Source: an uncultured Methylobacillus sp. (GTDB lineage Bacteria > Pseudomonadota > Gammaproteobacteria > Burkholderiales > Methylophilaceae). Taken from it: 11,499 nucleotides of DNA. The notes below the pieces were generated by a model, which saw only the letters and a list, made by a program, of their open reading frames with translations, was not told the origin of the DNA and did not search any database. Below, piece by piece: positions 8,018-11,499 of the stretch. The first letter of the stretch is position 1. The number at the start of each line of letters is the position of its first letter. The DNA is taken from the NCBI GenBank assembly GCA_946481235.1, contig CAMLME010000053.1, positions 1-11,499 on the forward strand, read 5' to 3'. The translations under genes were made by a program, and so were the position numbers.

Positions 8018-8652
8018 ACAATGAAAAACTGACCGCACTGCAGGTCATGCTGGATGCACCGGTGATCCCGGTGATCGTACTGAACGATGTTGCACACGCG
8101 GTTCCGATGGCGAAGGCCCTGGTGGCCGGCGGCATCCGCATGCTGGAAATCACGCTGCGTACTTCGGTAGCACTGGACTGCATGCGCGCGATTGCTGCGG
8201 AAGTGCCGGAAGCCGTGATCGGCGCCGGTACCATCCGTAGCGCCGCCGACGCCAAGGCCGCCCTTGCTGCCGGCGCGCGCTTCGGTGTGAGTCCCGGCTA
8301 CACCACCACTGTCGGCAAGACCTGCCAGGACATCGGCCTCCCGCTGCTGCCCGGGGTGGCGACCGGCAGCGAAATTATGACTGCGCAGGAAGACGGCTTC
8401 ACCGAGCTGAAGTTCTTCCCTGCGATGCAAGCCGGCGGCCCCAACCTGCTGAAGGCTTGGGCCGGACCGTTCACCGACATCAAGTTCTGTCCGACCGGCG
8501 GCGTCTCACTGGAAAACGCCCCGACGCTGTTGGCGTTGCCCAACGTGGTCGTGGTCGGCGGTTCCTGGCTGACCCCGGCTGATGTGATGGCCCGTGGCGA
8601 ATGGTCCAGGATCACCGAAATGGCGAGCGAAGCCTGCAAGCTGGCACGTTGA
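8008..8652 (+). CDS. eda: KDPG aldolase (2-dehydro-3-deoxy-phosphogluconate aldolase)
   Basis: Eda splits KDPG into pyruvate and glyceraldehyde 3-phosphate, completing the Entner-Doudoroff pathway. The 214-residue length is near that of E. coli Eda (213). The class I aldolase residues are visible: Schiff-base lysine K135 in TELKFFPAM (132-140), general-base E47 in MLEITLRT (45-52), GAGTI (72-76), PGVATGSE (115-122), and the phosphate site FCPTGGVS (160-167) and GGSWL (184-188). The start is a TTG that overlaps the edd end by 10 nt and has a strong AAGGAG seven bases upstream. Starting at the ATG at 8047 would remove 13 residues of the first helix. The two genes are therefore translationally coupled. 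It is followed by a hairpin and a strong terminator, so edd-eda form one transcript. Confidence 0.96.
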   Translation: MAVNNEKLTALQVMLDAPVIPVIVLNDVAHAVPMAKALVAGGIRMLEITLRTSVALDCMRAIAAEVPEAVIGAGTIRSAADAKAALAAGARFGVSPGYTTTVGKTCQDIGLPLLPGVATGSEIMTAQEDGFTELKFFPAMQAGGPNLLKAWAGPFTDIKFCPTGGVSLENAPTLLALPNVVVVGGSWLTPADVMARGEWSRITEMASEACKLAR

Positions 8653-8663
8653 TCTGAAGCAGC

Positions 8664-8684
8664 GCTCGGGAGTTTTTCCCGAGC
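8664..8684 (+). other. Perfect 8-bp hairpin just after eda
   Basis: GCTCGGGA (8664-8671) pairs perfectly with TCCCGAGC (8677-8684) across a 5-base loop. The stem begins 12 bases after the eda stop. No T-run follows it, so on its own it is not an intrinsic terminator; it may protect the 3' end of the edd-eda message or assist the second stem. Confidence 0.6.
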
Positions 8685-8700
8685 CAGTTAAGCGTTTAAG

Positions 8701-8736
8701 CCTGTCGGAGCTTTGCTCCGGCAGGTTTTTCTTTTT
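8701..8736 (+). terminator. Rho-independent terminator of edd-eda
   Basis: CCTGTCGGAG (8701-8710) pairs with CTCCGGCAGG (8716-8725), ten pairs including one G-U, across the loop CTTTG. It is followed directly by TTTTTCTTTTT (8726-8736), a typical strong intrinsic terminator. It ends only 15 nt before the next start codon, so the downstream gene must rely on read-through or on a promoter overlapping this element. Confidence 0.92.
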
Positions 8737-8751
8737 GGCAGGGCCGCGCTC

Positions 8752-9264
8752 ATGCAAGCATTGAAATATCTGGCGGGCTATTCCGAAGCCACCCTGCAGC
8801 AGGTGAGGCAGCTGGTCGCGCAGAACCGGCTGGCGGAAGTGCTGTCGCGCCGCTATTCGGACTCGCACGGCGTAAAGACCGACAAGGCGCTTTACGGCTA
8901 TGTGATGGATCTCAAGAATGCGTATCTGCGCAATGCCGAGCCGATCAGCAAGGTGCAGTTCGACAACAAGATCCAGATTGTTCAGCACGCGCTTGGTTTG
9001 CACACCTCGATATCCCGAGTGCAGGGCAGCCGGCTCAAGTCCAAGCATGAAATCCGCGTGGCGCCCTTGTTCAAGGAGGTACCGCCGCCATTCCTGAAAA
9101 TGATCGTGGTCCACGAGCTGGCGCACCTGAAAGAAAAAGACCACGACAAGTCGTTCTACAAGCTGTGCCTGACGATGGAACCCGATTATCACCAGATCGA
9201 GTTTGATCTCAGGCTATACCTCACCTACCTGGACCTGTTCAAGACGCCGTTGTGGCAGGATTGA
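8752..9264 (+). CDS. YgjP-like zinc metallohydrolase (DUF45 / M48-like)
   Basis: A 170-residue soluble protein with the zinc motif HELAH (H121, E122, H125), followed by KDHDKSFYKL, where H131 is the likely third ligand. This spacing fits the YgjP/DUF45 family (HELxHLxxxxHxxxFW-like), often labelled M48-family metallopeptidase. The natural substrate is not established from sequence. The region before the motif (about 60-115: DNKIQIVQHALGLHTSISRVQGSRLKSKHEIRVAP) corresponds to the family's beta-sheet part. The N-terminal 55 residues look helical. No signal peptide or membrane segment is visible. I chose the ATG at 8752, which has AGGG about eight bases upstream; the open frame extends to a TTG at 8713, but that lies inside the terminator loop. 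It sits between the edd-eda terminator and yehS, with no obvious functional link to sugars. Confidence 0.85.
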   Translation: MQALKYLAGYSEATLQQVRQLVAQNRLAEVLSRRYSDSHGVKTDKALYGYVMDLKNAYLRNAEPISKVQFDNKIQIVQHALGLHTSISRVQGSRLKSKHEIRVAPLFKEVPPPFLKMIVVHELAHLKEKDHDKSFYKLCLTMEPDYHQIEFDLRLYLTYLDLFKTPLWQD

Positions 9265-9287
9265 GCCGGCTCATTATTCACCCAAGC

Positions 9288-9292
9288 GGAGG
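9288..9292 (+). promoter_or_regulatory. Ribosome binding site of yehS
   Basis: GGAGG stands six bases before the GTG at 9299. It decides the start: the frame is open back to 9203, but the family N-terminus (MTNNDVLRSLRYA) begins exactly at this GTG. Confidence 0.75.
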
Positions 9293-9298
9293 TCAAAC

Positions 9299-9763
9299 GT
9301 GACCAATAACGATGTATTGCGCAGCCTGCGCTATGCCATGGATCTGGGCGACCCTGCCCTCGTCGATATATTCGAACTTGCCGGGCTCGAGGTGTCGCGC
9401 GCCGATATCGCGGGCTTTCTCAAAAGGGAAGACGAAGAGGGCTATCTCGAATGCAGCGATGCCGCGATGGCGCATTTTCTAGAAGGGCTGATCGTTCATA
9501 AGCGAGGAAAAAATGAGCAGGCGCCGGAAGCGCCATTAGTCGGGCGGCTGAACAACAACGATATTCTCAAAAAACTCCGCGTGGCCTTCATTTTGAAGGA
9601 GGACGACATGCATGCGATTCTTGAGCTGGCAGGTTTCCCGCTATCGAGGCCGGAACTGAGCGCCTTGTTCCGTAAAAAAGGACACAAGAATTACCGCGAA
9701 TGCGGCGACCAGATACTCCGGAATTTCCTGAAAGGATTGACCTTGAAGATTCGCGGTCGCTGA
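9299..9763 (+). CDS. yehS: DUF1456 family protein, YehS-like
   Basis: A 154-residue protein close in length to E. coli YehS (156 aa). It is built of two copies of the DUF1456 helical repeat, about 3-66 and 86-149. Each copy runs NND(V/I)L..LR.A......D...I.ELAG...SR.....F.....E.GY/NYREC.D.....FL.GL. The copies are joined by a short charged linker (KRGKNEQAPEAPL). The function of the family is unknown; no catalytic motif or membrane segment can be seen, and the small helical repeats suggest binding to a partner. The start is a GTG with an excellent GGAGG. It follows the metallohydrolase gene by 34 nt and may be cotranscribed with it. The next gene is convergent, only 25 nt away, with no terminator between. 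Confidence 0.92.
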   Translation: MTNNDVLRSLRYAMDLGDPALVDIFELAGLEVSRADIAGFLKREDEEGYLECSDAAMAHFLEGLIVHKRGKNEQAPEAPLVGRLNNNDILKKLRVAFILKEDDMHAILELAGFPLSRPELSALFRKKGHKNYRECGDQILRNFLKGLTLKIRGR

Positions 9764-9788
9764 CTTTTCTTTCAGGAGAGTGCGCTAA

Positions 9789-10757
9789 TTACCTGTCCAG
9801 CGTATGTATCTCTATCTGCGGGGCCAGGTGCTTGATGTCGTCCGCGGAAAACAGCTCCGTACCGGGGTGCTGGACGGTGCCGGTGCCGCAGGCGACACCC
9901 TGCCGCAAGGCGTCCTGAGCGGGCGCATGTCTGGCAATCGCGGCGGTCAGGCCCGCTACCATCGAATCACCGGCGCCGACTGTCGCGCTGACCACCACAT
10001 CGGGCGTCGTGGCAAGGTAAGTATTATCCGGCCCCACCAGCAAGGCCCCGTCCGGTCCCATGGAAACGCAGACATAATCCACGCCTTTTCGCTGGATGCG
10101 CCGCGCCTCGGCTGCGACCGCGTCTATGCCGGTCAACGGTTTGTTCAGCAGCGATTCGAGCTCGAACAGGTTGGGCTTGATCAGAAAAGGCTTGCCTTCA
10201 ATCGCGTGACGCAAGAGCTTGACCGGGGCATCCACTATTGCCGTCCCTCCTTGCTGCCTTACGCGTGCCGCAAGCTCCGCATACAGTTCGACCGAGACAT
10301 TCGGCTGAATGGAACCGGTAATGACTGCCAGGCCCTGGCCTGTGGCCTGCACGAAATTTTCTACCAGATGTTCCAGATGTTCCGGCGACAGTACCGGGCC
10401 GATACCGCTGACCTCATATTGCGTATCGCTTTCGCGTTCCAGCACGGTGCCGTTGATGCGCGTCTCGCCATCCACTTCTTCGTAAAACACTTTATGCAGC
10501 TGCCGGGCCAACATGCGTTTGAGAAATTCGCCCATTTCCCCGCCGATAACGCAGAACGTTTCGGCAGGCGTATGCAGCCGCCTTAACGCCCGTCCAACAT
10601 TGATGCCGTTGCCGCCCGGATCGTAACGGGTGCTCGTGGCGTAGGTCTTCTGGTTGGCAATGAGGTGGGGGACTTCGTAGGTGACGTCTACGGCAGGGTT
10701 AAGACAGAGTACGGAAATTGGTAAGAGCGTTTCGTGTTCAGCATTGGTCGTACCCAT
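9789..10757 (-). CDS. PfkB-family sugar phosphate kinase, likely 6-phosphofructokinase II type
   Basis: A ribokinase-fold (PfkB family) ATP-dependent kinase of 322 residues. It has the N-terminal sugar-phosphate site DPGGNGINVGRAL (46-58), ITGSIQP (146-152), IKPN (193-196) and the C-terminal signature SATVGAGDSMVAGLT (257-271) with catalytic D264. Recalled comparison with E. coli PfkB is good across the length (for example TVGAGDSMV, KPN..EL..L.N..LT, GVA.G......GT.L...DD). This favours fructose 6-phosphate as substrate. 1-Phosphofructokinase (FruK) or tagatose-6-phosphate kinase remain possible, because no fru transport genes are present to decide. The ATG at 10757 has GAGGGG close upstream. 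It lies downstream of yigZ, 152 nt away, with an operator-like dyad in the gap, so it probably has its own regulated promoter. Confidence 0.85.
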   Translation of the reverse strand: MGTTNAEHETLLPISVLCLNPAVDVTYEVPHLIANQKTYATSTRYDPGGNGINVGRALRRLHTPAETFCVIGGEMGEFLKRMLARQLHKVFYEEVDGETRINGTVLERESDTQYEVSGIGPVLSPEHLEHLVENFVQATGQGLAVITGSIQPNVSVELYAELAARVRQQGGTAIVDAPVKLLRHAIEGKPFLIKPNLFELESLLNKPLTGIDAVAAEARRIQRKGVDYVCVSMGPDGALLVGPDNTYLATTPDVVVSATVGAGDSMVAGLTAAIARHAPAQDALRQGVACGTGTVQHPGTELFSADDIKHLAPQIEIHTLDR

Positions 10758-10838
10758 GTTCCCCTCGACAATTCATGATTCGGATGTAGAACTGCTGTTT
10801 TTATTCCATCGTCCGCCGAAGCTTGAGCGGTGTGTTTG

Positions 10839-10856
10839 ATGTGCAAATATACACAT
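10839..10856. promoter_or_regulatory. Operator-like dyad upstream of the PfkB-type kinase (CRP-like)
   Basis: ATGTGCAAATATACACAT is an imperfect 18-bp palindrome in which seven of nine base pairs are symmetric. Against the CRP consensus TGTGA-N6-TCACA the core (10840-10855) matches eight of ten fixed positions. The centre is about 90 bp before the kinase start. This is pattern matching by eye; a LacI- or GntR-type regulator could equally recognise it. Confidence 0.4.
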
Positions 10857-10875
10857 TCCAGCCGAGGAAAACCAA
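10846..10875 (-). promoter_or_regulatory. Candidate promoter of the PfkB-type kinase gene
   Basis: On the minus strand TTGGTT (10875-10870) and TATATT (10851-10846) are separated by 18 bp. The -10 matches five of six consensus bases, the -35 only three. The -10 lies inside the dyad at 10839-10856, which would fit repression if the dyad is bound. It would give a leader of roughly 80 nt. Confidence 0.35.
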
Positions 10876-10909
10876 TCAGGAAAAATCGTGACAGGCGATG
10901 AGGGTGGGC

Positions 10910-11476
10910 TTATTTTTCTCCATAACGCCCGAGTAGGCTTGGCGCCTGATCTGCTGGCAGCGAAGCGATGACGGTGACGCGCTCGCCGAAGTCCTTGTTC
11001 AGGATTTCCCCGTGCATTTTCGTCAGTTCGCGCGTAAATCCATCCAGCTTGGCATAGTCCAGAATCACGCGAATCTGGCGCATTTCCACGAAAGGCCCTA
11101 GCTTTGCGGCGTCGATGGCGAGCTTGGCTGTGCCTCCGTAAGCGCGAGCCAAACCACCCGTGCCGAGATTGATGCCGCCGTAGTAGCGCACCACGGCCAC
11201 GCAGGCGTTAATCAGGTCGTGACCTTCCAGATATTGCATGATGGGCTTGCCTGCCGTGCCGGAGGGTTCGCCTGCGTCGTGAAAGCGTTGCAGGATGCCT
11301 TCGGGACTGCGGATTTTGTAGGCGAAGGCCAAGTGGTGCGCGTGGGAGTGCAGGGTGGCGAGGCTGCGCAGCATCAGCATCACCGCGCGTTCATCGGGGC
11401 AGTATTCGGCGGCGGCGATGAAGCGGGATTTGTTGATGGTTTGGTCGGCTTGGCCGGGGGAGAGGATGCGTTGCAA
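10910..11476 (-). CDS. yigZ: YigZ/IMPACT family protein
   Basis: A 188-residue protein of the YigZ (UPF0029/IMPACT) family; E. coli YigZ has about 205. The IMPACT domain shows NKSRFIA (15-21), the histidine-rich strand HAHHLAFAY (45-53), FHDAGEPSGTAGKPIMQYL (65-83) and the family signature VVRYYGGINLGTGGLARAYGG (95-115). A smaller C-terminal domain (DUF1949-like, about 130-185) follows. The molecular role of the bacterial proteins is poorly known; eukaryotic IMPACT regulates GCN2 in translation control. The start is unclear. The frame opens after a stop at 11489-11491 and the first plausible start is a TTG at 11476; no ATG occurs before residue 33, which is inside the conserved domain. No strong ribosome binding site is seen. 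It is upstream of the PfkB-type kinase on the same strand. Confidence 0.92.
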   Translation of the reverse strand: MQRILSPGQADQTINKSRFIAAAEYCPDERAVMLMLRSLATLHSHAHHLAFAYKIRSPEGILQRFHDAGEPSGTAGKPIMQYLEGHDLINACVAVVRYYGGINLGTGGLARAYGGTAKLAIDAAKLGPFVEMRQIRVILDYAKLDGFTRELTKMHGEILNKDFGERVTVIASLPADQAPSLLGRYGEK

Positions 11477-11499
11477 GGATCGGACGCGCTATTTTGATA

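Noticed and set aside
6206..8038. A 610-codon open frame on the minus strand, opposite edd over nearly its whole length
   Set aside because: It is the codon-position mirror of a GC-rich gene. Its translation is rich in His, Gln, Arg and Gly with no domain, and the edd frame on the other strand is a clear full-length enzyme.
7264..8430. A 388-codon minus-strand open frame across the edd/eda junction
   Set aside because: Same reason: it lies opposite two well-supported enzymes and shows no domain or ribosome binding site.
9073..9080. AAGGAGGT, a perfect Shine-Dalgarno, inside the metallohydrolase gene
   Set aside because: No ATG, GTG or TTG stands at a usable distance; the first in-frame ATG is about 20 bases away and would begin just before the zinc motif.
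10881..10899. Possible terminator after yigZ (ATCG/CGAT stem then TTTT on the minus strand)
   Set aside because: A 4-bp stem is too weak for an intrinsic terminator.

Overview
The window looks like ordinary chromosome from a betaproteobacterium, GC-rich (about 60% by eye). The main reasons are the dusB-fis pair with a short Fis (78 aa), the purH-purD-tsaC-hemF chain, and protein sequences that read as proteobacterial throughout. A Nitrosomonadales-like or related lineage is plausible, but the genus cannot be fixed from the sequence alone. There are no rRNA or tRNA genes, insertion sequences, phage genes, CRISPR arrays or defence genes.

Layout. Positions 1-5995 are read leftward (minus strand) in the order dusB > fis > purH > purD > tsaC > hemF, followed by the first three codons of another minus-strand gene at the left edge (possibly nadD). 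Gaps are short: a 4-nt overlap for dusB/fis, 49 nt for fis/purH, 97 nt for purH/purD, 6 nt for purD/tsaC and 65 nt for tsaC/hemF. The cluster probably behaves as one long operon with internal control points. It combines tRNA modification (DusB dihydrouridine, TsaC t6A), a nucleoid protein (Fis), the last steps of IMP synthesis with the PurD step, and aerobic haem synthesis (HemF). The purH/purD gap holds the most unusual DNA in the window: four perfect AGAAGGG heptamers facing four CCCTTNN heptamers. They can fold into a long hairpin, and each strand also carries four G-runs.

A divergent gap (5996-6199) separates this from a rightward block: edd and eda (a complete, overlapping Entner-Doudoroff pair with a TTG start for eda), a hairpin plus a strong intrinsic terminator, a YgjP-like zinc metallohydrolase, and yehS (DUF1456). 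This block meets a leftward pair, yigZ > pfkB-type kinase, tail to tail with only 25 nt between yehS and the kinase. An operator-like dyad close to the CRP consensus lies upstream of the kinase gene. Together edd, eda and the PfkB-type kinase suggest that both Entner-Doudoroff and Embden-Meyerhof sugar phosphate routes may be available.

I did not find an undescribed multi-gene system. The best leads are small: the heptamer hairpin/G-run element, the dyad upstream of the kinase, and an unexplained open stretch at the left edge.
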